64,000 bases of DNA, from NCBI GenBank assembly GCA_031366605.1, contig JANLOO010000021.1, positions 6,057 through 70,056 of the forward strand, written 5' to 3'. The position numbers and the translations under genes were made by a program. The notes under the pieces are model-generated. The model did no database searches, was not told the origin of the DNA, and saw nothing but the letters and a program-made list of their open reading frames with translations. This document shows, in pieces, positions 7,963-17,281 of the stretch (its first letter is position 1; every line of letters starts with the position of its first letter). Source of the stretch: CALMEC01 sp031366605 (GTDB lineage: Bacteria > Actinomycetota > Thermoleophilia > Miltoncostaeales > Miltoncostaeaceae).

Positions 7963-7968
7963 ACGCTA
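7963..7968 (-). promoter_or_regulatory. -10 box (TAGCGT) for the DNA methyltransferase
   Basis: Reverse-strand TAGCGT ends six bases before the GTG at 7956, consistent with a leaderless transcript and helping fix that start. Confidence 0.45.
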
Positions 7969-8042
7969 CCGCAACGGGCCACGGAATACGAACAGGTGTT
8001 CGTAGTCTTCAAACCCGTAGTTCCCGCTCTCAGGGAAGAGCT

Positions 8043-8522
8043 GTGTGCGATGGATACCGGTCAGCGCGCCGTTCGGTGTGCGTTGTGACGCGCGCAGCCG
8101 GGGAGTCGTGGGCCTCGTCGGAGGCTGTCCGCAGTTCAATGCGGTCGAATCGCAGCCGGGACACGGCCCCCGAGTTGGCAGTCCGCTCGGCTGTGCACGG
8201 CCTGGGGTTGCGCTTCCGCGTCAACGCCCGGCCACTTCGCGACCTGCGGCGCACCGCCGACATCGTGTTTCCCCGTCAGAGGGTCGCCATCTTCATCGAT
8301 GGATGCTTTTGGCATGGATGTCCAATCCACTACAGCGCCCCGTCGGCGCACTCGGAGTATTGGGCGACGAAGGTAGCAACGAACCGCGCTCGGGACCGTC
8401 AAACAGATCAACTACTGCGTGAGGCGGGTTGGACCGTGCTGCGCGTCTGGGAGCACGACCCCTCCGACGTCGTCGCGCAGCAAATCGCAGGGACCGTGCG
8501 ACGGCTTCGGGCCCGCGAGTGA
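8043..8522 (+). CDS. vsr: Very short patch repair (Vsr) endonuclease
   Basis: Nicks DNA 5' of T:G mismatches produced by deamination of 5-methylcytosine. Family signatures are plain: MRSNRSRDTAPELAVRS, ADIVFPRQRVAIFIDGCFWH, the HGCPIHY zinc-site region and the terminal LREAGWTVLRVWEHD. From GTG 8043, which has an AGGGA-type ribosome site, the product is 159 residues; GTG 8085 would give 145 and matches the usual N-terminus better. It is divergent from the methyltransferase it presumably serves, a typical pairing. Confidence 0.92.
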   Translation: MCDGYRSARRSVCVVTRAAGESWASSEAVRSSMRSNRSRDTAPELAVRSAVHGLGLRFRVNARPLRDLRRTADIVFPRQRVAIFIDGCFWHGCPIHYSAPSAHSEYWATKVATNRARDRQTDQLLREAGWTVLRVWEHDPSDVVAQQIAGTVRRLRARE

Positions 8523-9075
8523 TGTCGGCGGGCGCAGGACAGAAACGATTCTCGGCTTTACTCGGCGAGCATATTTGAATGACGATCGATCCCGTTCCAT
8601 TCATTCGCTCCGCTCTGCGCTGACGGGCAACACCCGGCTCCTGATGCCCCGCTTCTCCACGCATCACGCTCCTGCAGATGGACCATTCGGTCGGATCGGG
8701 TGCAAAAATGTACGCACCCGGCTGCGGCCTGATCCGCCATCGTCGTGGCAGGGTCCCGCATGTCGTCGTTGCCACCGCCGAACCCACCGTGGGCCGTATC
8801 GCGTCGATTGCCCAGGGCACCGGTGACTTGGACGCCGTGTTTCACGTCGCGCTGTGGCAACCTGAGCGGGTCACGCGAGACGACGGGTTCGAATCGCAGG
8901 CGAAACGAGCTTGTTGACCTTGCGAAACAGGCCGTTTGTTCGACCTCAGCTACCTGCCCGCGATGCTCGCAAGAACCGTGATCTAACGACCGACGGATCA
9001 GTCTGCGTCCCATGGATTGATCTTCGATGAGACCGCGTCTACCGCGTTTGCGCCGGAACCTGCTTCACTTCCCTC
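8523..9075. other. Non-coding gap after vsr
   Basis: No convincing gene is seen. It has more AT-rich patches than its neighbours and only short open frames without family features. It could be the scar of a lost restriction gene next to the methyltransferase and Vsr pair, but no recognisable remnant remains. It must hold the der promoter, which I could not place. Confidence 0.4.
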
Positions 9076-10473
9076 GTGTCTACCAACTCTCGCGGACGAC
9101 CAACCGCATCAGAACGACGTGCCGAGGCGCGTGAGCGCCGGACGGCGACGATTGCCACGATCGGCGATGGGCTGCCCGTTGTCGCGATCATCGGGTATCC
9201 GAACGTCGGCAAGTCGACCCTGTTCAACCGACTGACAGGCAGGCGCGAAGCCGTGGTCGACGAGCGTCCCGGCGTCACGCGCGATCGGCGCGAGACGACC
9301 GCCGACTGGCGGGGCCGGGTGTTCCAACTCGTCGACACCGGCGGTATCGATGACAGTGACCCGACGCCAATCGGGCGGCAGGTGGTGATCCAAGCGGCGA
9401 CGGCGATCGATGAGGCCGATCTGATCCTGTTCGTCATCGACGCCCACACCGGCGCCGCGGCAGGTGACCTGGATGTGGCAGAACGCCTGCGTCGCGCGAA
9501 GAAGCCGGTGCTCGTCATCGCCAACAAGTGTGACCACGAGGGCCACGAGGTCGACGCACAGGCGCTCTGGGCGCTGGGGCTTGGCGACGTCATCCCGATC
9601 TCGGCGCAACACGGACGGGGTGCGGGGGACCTGCTGGACGCCATCGTCGACCGCTTGCCCGAGGCACCGGAGATGAACCTGGACGCAACCGCTCCCCCGG
9701 CCTTTGCGATCCTGGGTCGTCCGAACGTCGGCAAGAGCAGCATCCTCAACGCCCTGTTGGGTGTGGACCGCGTCATCGTGCACGATGTGCCGGGTACCAC
9801 GCGCGATCCGGTGGACACGGTCATCGAGGTGGATGGTCAGCGCATCGTGCTGACCGACACGGCCGGACTTCGCAAGCGCGGCAAGTCCGTCGAAATCGTT
9901 GAGCGCTACAGCCACCTGCGCGCCGTCCAGTCGGCCGATCGCAGCGACGTCGCGATCGTCGTGTGCGACGCCGTCGAGGGCATCACGGACGCCGACCTTG
10001 CGGCTGCCGACTACGCCGCCAAAGCCCACTGCGCGACCCTGATCGTCATGAACAAGTGGGACCTGGCACAGCCGCCGCTCGATCACCTGACCGGTCTGGT
10101 GCGCGCCAAGATCCGTCAACGGCCCACGATCGAGGTCAGCTCCGCTGCGACCGGTGAGGGCATCGACCGCATCCTGCCCGCAGCACTGCGGCTCTACGGG
10201 CGTCTGTCGCAACGGATCTCCACCAAGCGCCTCAACACCGAGCTGCGAAGCCTCGCCGACGAACGGCCCGGACCACGTAAGGGCCGCAAGCAATTGTCCT
10301 TGCGCTACATCGTGCAGACGGGGATCAATCCGCCGACGTTTCGTCTGGACGTCAACGACAAAGCTTTGCTGACACGCGACTACATCTTCTGGATCGAGAA
10401 CCGTCTGCGGCGGGCGTTTGACTTGGAAGGACTCCCCGTGATCATCGAGGTACGCGAGCGTCTACGAACTTGA
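9076..10473 (+). CDS. der: Ribosome-assembly GTPase Der (EngA)
   Basis: Essential double GTPase for 50S subunit maturation. The 465-residue protein has a basic N-terminal extension of about 35 residues, GTPase domain 1 with GYPNVGKST near residue 39 and NKCD near 153, GTPase domain 2 with GRPNVGKSS near 214, DTAGLRKRGK and NKWDL, and a C-terminal KH-like domain from about 380. The GTG at 9076 is the first start after the gap. Actinobacterial Der proteins often carry such an extension. Here der is monocistronic, well separated from cmk by the plsC and methylation genes. Confidence 0.96.
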   Translation: MSTNSRGRPTASERRAEARERRTATIATIGDGLPVVAIIGYPNVGKSTLFNRLTGRREAVVDERPGVTRDRRETTADWRGRVFQLVDTGGIDDSDPTPIGRQVVIQAATAIDEADLILFVIDAHTGAAAGDLDVAERLRRAKKPVLVIANKCDHEGHEVDAQALWALGLGDVIPISAQHGRGAGDLLDAIVDRLPEAPEMNLDATAPPAFAILGRPNVGKSSILNALLGVDRVIVHDVPGTTRDPVDTVIEVDGQRIVLTDTAGLRKRGKSVEIVERYSHLRAVQSADRSDVAIVVCDAVEGITDADLAAADYAAKAHCATLIVMNKWDLAQPPLDHLTGLVRAKIRQRPTIEVSSAATGEGIDRILPAALRLYGRLSQRISTKRLNTELRSLADERPGPRKGRKQLSLRYIVQTGINPPTFRLDVNDKALLTRDYIFWIENRLRRAFDLEGLPVIIEVRERLRT

Positions 10474-10518
10474 CCAAGTCTTTACCGGGACGGTGACGGG
10501 ATCGGTGCAGGCCGGTGC

Positions 10519-10524
10519 TACCTT
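10519..10524 (+). promoter_or_regulatory. Possible -10 box (TACCTT)
   Basis: TACCTT lies 39 bases before the ATG at 10564. The same 38-41 base spacing is seen for TAnnnT boxes before rpmF, acpP, rplS and the WYL regulator, giving a predicted leader of about 33 bases. Confidence 0.3.
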
Positions 10525-10563
10525 CGTTTTGACAGTCAAGTCATCGTTGCTTTGGGGGTCGGA

Positions 10564-12186
10564 ATGCGTCTCGTCGTACCGCGTGCGCCGAAGAATCGGC
10601 GTGCTACGAGTGGTGTTGTCGCGGTCGTGGCCGCAGCGTCGCTGGCCGTCGCGGGCTGCGGCGGAGGTCAGGCGTCGACCGGTGCTGGAGCCGCCGATGT
10701 CGCAGGCTTCATCCCCGCCGGTTCGCCGGTCTATTTCGAGTTCTCCACCGATCTCGGTGGCACGCAGTGGACGCAGACGGTCGCACTCGCAAAGCGTTTT
10801 CCCGGATACGGCAAGCTCGTTACGGATGTCACCGATCAACTCGCCAACCAGAAGATCGACTTCGCGGGGCAGATCAAACCGCTGCTCGGGTCGGCCGCCG
10901 CCGTTGGCGTGTTCGACATCAAGGGACTTGCGGAGAACTCCCCCGACCCGTCTGTCGTCGGGGCGATTGATCTGGCAGACGGCAAAGAGGCGGATTTCGT
11001 CAAGCTCATCCAGACCGGCAAGGACCCGGCCAAGAAGGTCGGCCGGCACGACGGTGTCGACCTGTACGGCGACTCCAACACGACGTTCGCGGTCCTGGAC
11101 GGCACGGTCCTGGTCAGCGACACGCCGGACCGGGTCAACCGGGCGATCGACGCCCACCGGGGCGGCGATTCACAGACGATGGCCGGCTCCACCAGGCTCG
11201 ACGACGCCTTCGCCGAACTCCCGGACGAGGTACTTGCCCAAGGGTTTGTCGACCTCGGCGCGGTCGTGCGGCTTGCGAGCACCGCCGGTGGCGGTACCGC
11301 GAGCGCTGGTGGGGCCGCCATCGCGGAACAGCTCAAGAAGAGCGGTATCGGGGCGGATGCTGCGATCGGGCTGTCGGTCTCGGCCGAGGCGGACGGGGTT
11401 CGGATCAAGGCGGTCGGGCTGGGCGTCGGTCAGCTCGCCGGCGCGACGGAGCCGTTCACCCCGAAGCTCGCAGAGAAGGTTCCGGCCGATGCGCTCGCGT
11501 ACGTCGGGTTCAGGAACGCGTATTCGCTCGGCGCACAGGCAATCAAGCAGATCGGGGGACAGGACCCTCAGGTCAAGAAGGCCCTGTCACAGGCGTCGCT
11601 CGTGCTTCCGCTCTTGGGGATCAACCTCGACGACGTCAAGGGGCTTACGAGCCTTGAGCATGCGCTGGTCGTCACAAAGGGCGCGACGGTCCCAGGCGCG
11701 GTCCTTGCGCTTGAGGTCGCCGATCCGGCAAAGGCCGGCGCCACGCTCGACACCCTCAGCAAGACTGCCCCGGCGCTCATCGAAAAGAGCGGCACCAAGA
11801 TCCCCGCCTTCGTCAAGGTGGCGCTGGCCAACGGCGTCAGCGGGTGGCAGTCGGCCATCACACCCCAGGCGGGTGTCGTCTACGGCGTCGACGGCAACCT
11901 CGCGCTCATCGGGACGCTCCCGGAGGCCGTCAAGCAGGTGCAGGCCCCGGTGTCCAAGCTGACGGACGATCCCGCCTACCAGGCGGCCACCCGGCAGATG
12001 CCGTCCAAGGTCGACGGACTCCTCTGGATCAACGGCGAGGAACTCTTGACCACGCTCGACGGCTTGGGGGTCCTCAAGCGCGCGCCCAAGGACGTCATTG
12101 CCAACGTCCGCCCGCTCAAGAACATCGCGGCGTGGAGCACCGGTGGCGACAAGCCGACGTTCGAGGCGTTCCTCACCATCAAGTAG
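10564..12186 (+). CDS. DUF3352 family lipoprotein
   Basis: A 540-residue predicted lipoprotein. The N-terminus has basic residues, a hydrophobic core (VVAVVAAASLAVAGC) and a lipobox ending at the Cys near residue 31, so it is probably anchored to the outer face of the membrane. The mature part is the DUF3352 type: FIPAGSPVYFEFSTD, repeated beta-alpha units such as VVGAIDLADGKEADFVKLI, and LAYVGFRNAYSLG. Function unknown; such proteins are frequent in some actinobacterial classes. ATG 10564 is preferred over TTG 10552 because it starts with the basic signal-peptide end. Confidence 0.85.
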   Translation: MRLVVPRAPKNRRATSGVVAVVAAASLAVAGCGGGQASTGAGAADVAGFIPAGSPVYFEFSTDLGGTQWTQTVALAKRFPGYGKLVTDVTDQLANQKIDFAGQIKPLLGSAAAVGVFDIKGLAENSPDPSVVGAIDLADGKEADFVKLIQTGKDPAKKVGRHDGVDLYGDSNTTFAVLDGTVLVSDTPDRVNRAIDAHRGGDSQTMAGSTRLDDAFAELPDEVLAQGFVDLGAVVRLASTAGGGTASAGGAAIAEQLKKSGIGADAAIGLSVSAEADGVRIKAVGLGVGQLAGATEPFTPKLAEKVPADALAYVGFRNAYSLGAQAIKQIGGQDPQVKKALSQASLVLPLLGINLDDVKGLTSLEHALVVTKGATVPGAVLALEVADPAKAGATLDTLSKTAPALIEKSGTKIPAFVKVALANGVSGWQSAITPQAGVVYGVDGNLALIGTLPEAVKQVQAPVSKLTDDPAYQAATRQMPSKVDGLLWINGEELLTTLDGLGVLKRAPKDVIANVRPLKNIAAWSTGGDKPTFEAFLTIK

Positions 12187-12230
12187 CGCAGGCCGCCGTT
12201 TTGATACCCGAAAAAGGCGGCGGTACACGC

Positions 12231-13421
12231 ATGCGGGAATACCTCTTCACGTCCGAGTCGGTCACCGAAGGTCACCCCGATAAGATCGCTGACCAGATCT
12301 CTGACGGCGTCCTGGATGCGGTTCTGCGCGAAGACCCCATGGGTCGCGTGGCGTGCGAGACGCTTGTGACCACCGGGCAGGTGATGGTGGCTGGCGAGAT
12401 CTCCACGACCACGTACGTCGACATCCCCAAGATCGCGCGCGAGACGATCCGCAGAATCGGCTACACCCGCGCCAAGTACGGCTTCGACGCCGAGACGTGT
12501 GGCATCTCCGTGGCGCTCGACGAACAGAGTCCCGACATCGCCCAGGGGGTCAATACGGCCCTCGAGGCGCGAGGTGTCGGCAACGAGGACCTCTACGACC
12601 TGCAGGGCGCCGGTGACCAGGGGCTGATGTTTGGATACGCGTCTGACGAGACCTCCGAGTTGATGCCGCTTCCGATCACGCTCGCACATCGCCTGTGCCA
12701 GCGTCTGGCCGAGGTGCGCCGCGACGGCATGTCGTACCTGCGGCCTGACGGCAAGTCGCAGGTGACGGTGCGATATCAGGACGGCAAGCCCAAAGAGGTC
12801 ACTGCGGTCGTCATCTCGTCCCAACATCAACCGGATGTCTCCAACGATCAATTGCGCAGTGAGATTACGGCCAACGTCATTCAGCCGATCATCGCCGAGT
12901 TCGACATGTGGCGCGACGAGATCACGGTGTACATCAACCCGACGGGGTTGTTTGTCGTCGGTGGGCCGATGGGTGACTGCGGTCTCACCGGCCGCAAGAT
13001 CATCGTCGACACGTACGGCGGCATGGCCCGCCACGGTGGAGGGGCATTCAGCGGCAAGGATCCGTCCAAGGTCGACCGGTCGGCGTGCTACGCGGCACGA
13101 TGGGTCGCCAAGAACGTCGTGGCCGCAGGGCTCGCCTCGCGCTGTGAACTGCAGGTCGCGTACGCCATCGGCGTTGCCCGACCGGTCTCGATCATGGTCG
13201 AGTGCTTCGGGACCGAGACACGCCCGGTCGAGCAGATCGAGAAGTGGGTCGACGAGAACTTCGATCTTCGACCAGCGGCGATCATCGAGAGATTGGACCT
13301 GCGTCGCCCGATTTACCAGAAGACCGCGGCGTATGGTCACTTCGGACGCAACGACCCCGACTTCACGTGGGAAAACACCAGCATCGGCGACGCGTTCGCC
13401 GGTTCGGCTCGGGAGGGCTAG
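12231..13421 (+). CDS. metK: S-adenosylmethionine synthetase
   Basis: Makes SAM from methionine and ATP. The 396-residue protein has SESVTEGHPDKIADQISD at the N-terminus, the ATP-binding GAGDQG hexapeptide near residue 125, GGxxxTGRK near 245 (CGLTGRKIIVDTYGG), the phosphate-binding GGGAFSGKD near 265 and a C-terminal GHFGR. The ATG follows an AAGGCGG ribosome site. Only 44 bases separate it from the DUF3352 gene, leaving no room for a SAM riboswitch. Confidence 0.98.
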   Translation: MREYLFTSESVTEGHPDKIADQISDGVLDAVLREDPMGRVACETLVTTGQVMVAGEISTTTYVDIPKIARETIRRIGYTRAKYGFDAETCGISVALDEQSPDIAQGVNTALEARGVGNEDLYDLQGAGDQGLMFGYASDETSELMPLPITLAHRLCQRLAEVRRDGMSYLRPDGKSQVTVRYQDGKPKEVTAVVISSQHQPDVSNDQLRSEITANVIQPIIAEFDMWRDEITVYINPTGLFVVGGPMGDCGLTGRKIIVDTYGGMARHGGGAFSGKDPSKVDRSACYAARWVAKNVVAAGLASRCELQVAYAIGVARPVSIMVECFGTETRPVEQIEKWVDENFDLRPAAIIERLDLRRPIYQKTAAYGHFGRNDPDFTWENTSIGDAFAGSAREG

Positions 13422-13424
13422 GAA

Positions 13425-13508
13425 ATGAAGCGGTCAGTCATCTTTGCAGTGCTGTTTGGTTTCATCCTCGGGGCGGCGTTGGTGATGCGCCGCCGCGCCG
13501 AGCAGTAG
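13425..13508 (+). CDS. 27-residue single-pass membrane peptide
   Basis: Begins three bases after the metK stop with ATG behind a GGGAGGG ribosome site. The peptide has a short basic start (MKRS), one hydrophobic segment (VIFAVLFGFILGAALVM) and a basic end (RRRAEQ), which predicts an inner-membrane peptide with positive residues on both sides. Conserved short peptides of this kind are easily missed. Between metK and priA it is presumably co-transcribed with both. Function unknown. Confidence 0.6.
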   Translation: MKRSVIFAVLFGFILGAALVMRRRAEQ

Positions 13509-13542
13509 TCCCTCCAGCCCGCCCCAAACAGGGCGGAGCCTG

Positions 13543-15729
13543 GTGAACACGGTTCAGGTCGTCCTGCTGCTTGCCACGCGGGCACTCGACCGACCGCTCG
13601 ACTATGCCGTCCCCGAAGTGTTCGCCGGGCGTGCGATTCGAGGCGCGCTCGTGGCATGCCCGCTTGGGCGACGGACGGTTCTGGGGGTCGTCGTCAGCGC
13701 TGAGCCGCCGACGTGGGATGGCGATCTGGCGAAACTCGCCGGCATCGTGGATGTGCAGCCGATTCCGGATGCCCTCGTCGAGCTCGCGGCATGGATTGCC
13801 CGGTACTACGCAGCTCCGCTTGCCGCGTGTCTCCGCCTCGTGTTGCCGCCGGGTGCCGAAGGGACGCTCAAGCGGATTCCCGGCGGCGGCTGGCGGCTCG
13901 CGGATCCCCCTGGCCCCCCGGCGCAACTCGTGGTGAGCACGCCCGTCGCCGGGGGCACCGCGCGTCAACGTGCCGTCGTCGCCAAGCTGATCCATGCGGG
14001 CGGCACGCTGACGGCGGTCGATCTGTGTGCCCAGGCCGGGACCACGTTGCCGACCTTGCGACGGATGGCCGACGCGGGGTTCGTGACACTCGAACGGCGG
14101 GAACGTCTTCAGTTGGATGCCGGGGGAGACGGTGTGCGTACACCGGGGCCTCACCTCAACGCGCAGCAGTCGGCCGCGGTCACCGAAATCAGCGCCGCGC
14201 TGGGGCGCGGGCAGGAGGCGCTCCTCGTACATGGGGTGACCGGGTCGGGCAAGACCGAGGTGTACATCCACGCGATCGAAGCCGTGCGGGTGCTGGGTCG
14301 GGGGGCGATCGTCCTGGCCCCGGAGATCGCGCTGACGCCGCAGCTCCTGGAGCGTCTGCGGGCGCGTTTGGGCGCCGGGGTCGCGCTCTGGCACTCCGGA
14401 ATGTCGGACGGCGAACGGGCAGCCGAGGACCGGCGCATCCGCGCGGGCGAGGCGGATGTCGTACTCGGCGCGCGGAGCGCGGTGTTCGCCCCGCTCGCCA
14501 ACGTCGGCTTGATCATCGTCGACGAGGAGCACGAGGCGTCCTACAAGCAGGATGCGTCGCCGCGCTATGACGCCCGTCAGGTGGCATATCGCCGTGGCCG
14601 GTTGGAGGATGCGCTCGTCGTCTACGGAAGCGCAACCCCACGTCCCGAATCGTTTTGGGCCCTGCCACACATCACGTTGACTGACCGGGCCGATGGGGCG
14701 CCGCTTCCGCACGTCGAGGTCGTCGACATGCGGATGCAACCGCCCGGACCGATCTCGCGTCCGCTCGCCAGGGCATTGCAAGAGGCCGCAACGCGTGGTG
14801 AGAAGGCCATCCTGCTGCTCAACCGGCGTGGTTTGGCGCGGATGGGGCTCTGCCGGGCGTGCGGGTGGATCGCCCGCTGCCCGTCCTGTGATGTGCCGCT
14901 TGTCGTCCACGACCGGCCCGAACATCTGGTGTGCCATCACTGCGGCTATGACGCACCCGTGCCCGTGTTGTGCCCGTCGTGTCGCGGCGCCGAGGTCGCC
15001 CGCCAGGGTTCGGGTACACAGGGCCTCGAAGAGGCGCTTGCGACCGTGGTGCCGGATGTCCCCTTGATTCGACTCGACGGCGATGTGATCGCCCGACGCG
15101 GGGAGTTGGGCAGCCGACTGGCGCGGTTCGCTCGGCCCGGGGCAGCCGTGTTGTTGGGCACACAGATGGTGGCCAAGGGCCACGACCTGCCGGCGGTGAC
15201 GGTCGCAGGGGTGCTGGACGCCGACGGCGCCCTTCAGCGACCCGATTTCCGCGCCGAGGAGCGGGCGTTTGCCCTGATCGTGCAGCTGGCGGGCCGAGCC
15301 GGACGCCGTGGCGAGCCCTCGACAGTGTTCGTCCAGGCATGGGAGCCGGACGGTCGCGCGGTTCGACTGGGAGCGCGGCATGCCGTACAGGAGTTCTTGG
15401 CCGGCGAGATCCACCGTCGACAGGATCGGCAGTTCCCACCGTTCGGACACTTGGTGCGGATCATCGTGGATGGCGCAAACGCCGCATCGGTCACCACCGT
15501 CGCTCGGGGTTTGGCCGATGCGCTGCGCGACGCGGAGCCCGACATGACCGTGCTCGGGCCGGCCATGCTGCACCGGCTCCGCGGCCAATCGCGTCGCGCG
15601 ATCTTGGTGCGGGCAGAGCGTGCGACGGATGCCACTGCCGCGGTCACGGCGCAGATCGACGCACGCCAGGCCGCCTTGCGCAAAGCGGCGATCCGTGTCG
15701 TTGTGGATGTCGACCCGCAGGACACCTGA
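13543..15729 (+). CDS. priA: Primosomal protein N' (PriA), replication restart protein
   Basis: Recognises stalled forks and reloads the replisome. The 728-residue protein has an N-terminal DNA-binding domain, Walker A GVTGSGKTE near residue 231, DEEH Walker B near 326 and a zinc-binding insertion with four CxxC pairs (CRACGW, CPSC, CHHC, CPSC; about 437-482). Motifs V and VI include LLGTQMVAKGHD and QLAGRAGRRG. Some actinobacterial PriA proteins have lost helicase motifs; here Walker A and the DEEH box are intact. GTG 13543 lies after a GGCGGAG ribosome site. Confidence 0.96.
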   Translation: MNTVQVVLLLATRALDRPLDYAVPEVFAGRAIRGALVACPLGRRTVLGVVVSAEPPTWDGDLAKLAGIVDVQPIPDALVELAAWIARYYAAPLAACLRLVLPPGAEGTLKRIPGGGWRLADPPGPPAQLVVSTPVAGGTARQRAVVAKLIHAGGTLTAVDLCAQAGTTLPTLRRMADAGFVTLERRERLQLDAGGDGVRTPGPHLNAQQSAAVTEISAALGRGQEALLVHGVTGSGKTEVYIHAIEAVRVLGRGAIVLAPEIALTPQLLERLRARLGAGVALWHSGMSDGERAAEDRRIRAGEADVVLGARSAVFAPLANVGLIIVDEEHEASYKQDASPRYDARQVAYRRGRLEDALVVYGSATPRPESFWALPHITLTDRADGAPLPHVEVVDMRMQPPGPISRPLARALQEAATRGEKAILLLNRRGLARMGLCRACGWIARCPSCDVPLVVHDRPEHLVCHHCGYDAPVPVLCPSCRGAEVARQGSGTQGLEEALATVVPDVPLIRLDGDVIARRGELGSRLARFARPGAAVLLGTQMVAKGHDLPAVTVAGVLDADGALQRPDFRAEERAFALIVQLAGRAGRRGEPSTVFVQAWEPDGRAVRLGARHAVQEFLAGEIHRRQDRQFPPFGHLVRIIVDGANAASVTTVARGLADALRDAEPDMTVLGPAMLHRLRGQSRRAILVRAERATDATAAVTAQIDARQAALRKAAIRVVVDVDPQDT

Positions 15730-15860
15730 ACTGCGGACGGGGTCGGGGGTTTACGATCGGAGTGCGCGGTCAATGTGAGGGGGCGCGCACGTTTTTCGGC
15801 GGACCTCGATACGATTCCGCCGCCCAGACCACACGCATCCCGCAAGGAGTGCCACCACCA

Positions 15861-16730
15861 ATGCCGGTTCCCCGCCTTTTCGAGGCCCCATCCGACCAGC
15901 GCGAGCGTTGGATTCATGTGCTTGCCTGCCTGATCGGCTTGTCAGGCCCCGAGACCCGACCCGCGCTTATCTCGGAACTCACCGGCGAGGACCTGCCTGG
16001 TGTCGCAGAAGCGCAAACGCGCGAGGCGCATCCGCTCGGCGGCGCGGGGGTTGACATTCTGGTGCGTGATCGCGAGCGTCGGTGGGCGGTCGCGGTGCAG
16101 GCGACGCTGGGATTCGAGGCCGATGCGCATCCCGGGATCGTCGCCGCACACCACGCGTTGGCCGATCAAGCCGAGCGGGTCATCGGGGTCGTCATCACGC
16201 CGGATCGCAAGCCGTCGTCAGCGGTGCAAGCCGCCCAGGCGGATGGGATCGATGCGCGTCATAAGAGTTGGTTGCGCGTGCGGGACTGGGTGCAAGAGCG
16301 GCCCGAGCGCGGCGGAGCCACGGGTGTGGATCTGGCGTTGCTTCGCGAGGCCGAGTACTTCCTGACGCCGCGGGTCGCGGAGCTCTACCGGCTCGAGGAG
16401 CTGAGCCCACCGATCACTCCCGCGCTACGGCCGACGCTGTCTTCCGTGTTCTTCGATCTCAACGACATCTCGCCGGCGCCACTGATCGCGAGCGGGCCGG
16501 GCGGTACAACCGAGGCGCGGATTGCGTTCCCGCGCACAGGGGAGCCCACCGTGGAGATCGTGCTGGACAACGGTGCGCTGTCGGTGCGCCTGGCCGATGG
16601 GGACATCGGGGGTGGGTTCGTCGCGAACGGCTCAACCTCGGCGCTGACCATCAGTGAACCAGCCGACTGGGTGCGCAACCGATCAGGGGCGCTGGCTGTC
16701 GCACGTCGTCTGCTCCCCGTGCCCAGGTAG
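15861..16730 (+). CDS. Hypothetical protein, possibly a degenerate PD-(D/E)XK-type fold
   Basis: A 289-residue protein of unknown function. The region GVDILVRDRERRWAVAVQA (about residues 58-76) has the D ... strand-strand layout of a PD-(D/E)XK nuclease core, but the expected E-x-K reads Q-x-T, so it would be inactive. Later blocks are VIGVVITPDRK and SWLRVRDWVQE. This assignment is weak. The ATG at 15861 follows an AAGGAG site about 12 bases upstream. It sits 131 bases after priA and 8 bases before def, so it likely shares the def-fmt-rsmB transcript. Confidence 0.65.
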   Translation: MPVPRLFEAPSDQRERWIHVLACLIGLSGPETRPALISELTGEDLPGVAEAQTREAHPLGGAGVDILVRDRERRWAVAVQATLGFEADAHPGIVAAHHALADQAERVIGVVITPDRKPSSAVQAAQADGIDARHKSWLRVRDWVQERPERGGATGVDLALLREAEYFLTPRVAELYRLEELSPPITPALRPTLSSVFFDLNDISPAPLIASGPGGTTEARIAFPRTGEPTVEIVLDNGALSVRLADGDIGGGFVANGSTSALTISEPADWVRNRSGALAVARRLLPVPR

Positions 16731-16738
16731 GTCGTTTC

Positions 16739-17281
16739 GTGGGCGAGCGCGCATTCGAAGATCCGGAACTGGAGGAGCGCCGCCAACGTGCGTTGCGCAA
16801 TGTTCGGCAGCTCGGGGACCCGGTGTTGCGGACGCCGTCCGCGCGCATCGAGGTCTTCGATGACGCGTTGCGCGATGAGGCGGCGACGATGATCGAGCTG
16901 ATGCACAGCGCACACGGGGTCGGCTTGGCGGCCCCGCAGCTCGGCCGCCTGCGCCGCCTGATCGTCATCGACCCGTTCGTGGATGAGCCACCGATCGCGC
17001 TGGTCAATCCTGAGATCACCTGGTTTTCGGATGAACAGGACTCATTCGACGAAGGGTGCCTGTCGATCGGCGAGGTCGTGGTTCCGGTCATTCGCCCCGT
17101 CGGAATCCGCCTGACTGCGCGCGATCTCGATGGGCAGGAGGTCGCGATGGAAATCGACGGCTTTGGCGCGCGCGTGATCCAACACGAGGTCGACCACCTG
17201 GACGGAATTTTGATCATCGATCGCACAGGACCCGAGGAGCGCAAGGAGGCGCTGAGACAGCTGCGCGCGGAGCAATCGTGA
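16739..17281 (+). CDS. def: Peptide deformylase
   Basis: Removes the N-formyl group from new polypeptides. All three metal-site motifs are present in the 180-residue protein: GVGLAAPQ (60-67), EGCLS (105-109) and HEVDH (149-153; the usual form is HEIDH). GTG start eight bases after the preceding gene. It overlaps fmt by four bases (GTGA), placing deformylase and formyltransferase in one coupled unit, a widespread order. Confidence 0.97.
   Translation: MGERAFEDPELEERRQRALRNVRQLGDPVLRTPSARIEVFDDALRDEAATMIELMHSAHGVGLAAPQLGRLRRLIVIDPFVDEPPIALVNPEITWFSDEQDSFDEGCLSIGEVVVPVIRPVGIRLTARDLDGQEVAMEIDGFGARVIQHEVDHLDGILIIDRTGPEERKEALRQLRAEQS

Noticed and set aside
8880..8910. GGTTCGAATC resembling a tRNA T-loop
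   Set aside because: Flanking bases do not form a T-stem and no acceptor, D or anticodon arms fit upstream.
12187..12230. SAM riboswitch before metK
   Set aside because: Only 44 bases are available and no conserved core is present.
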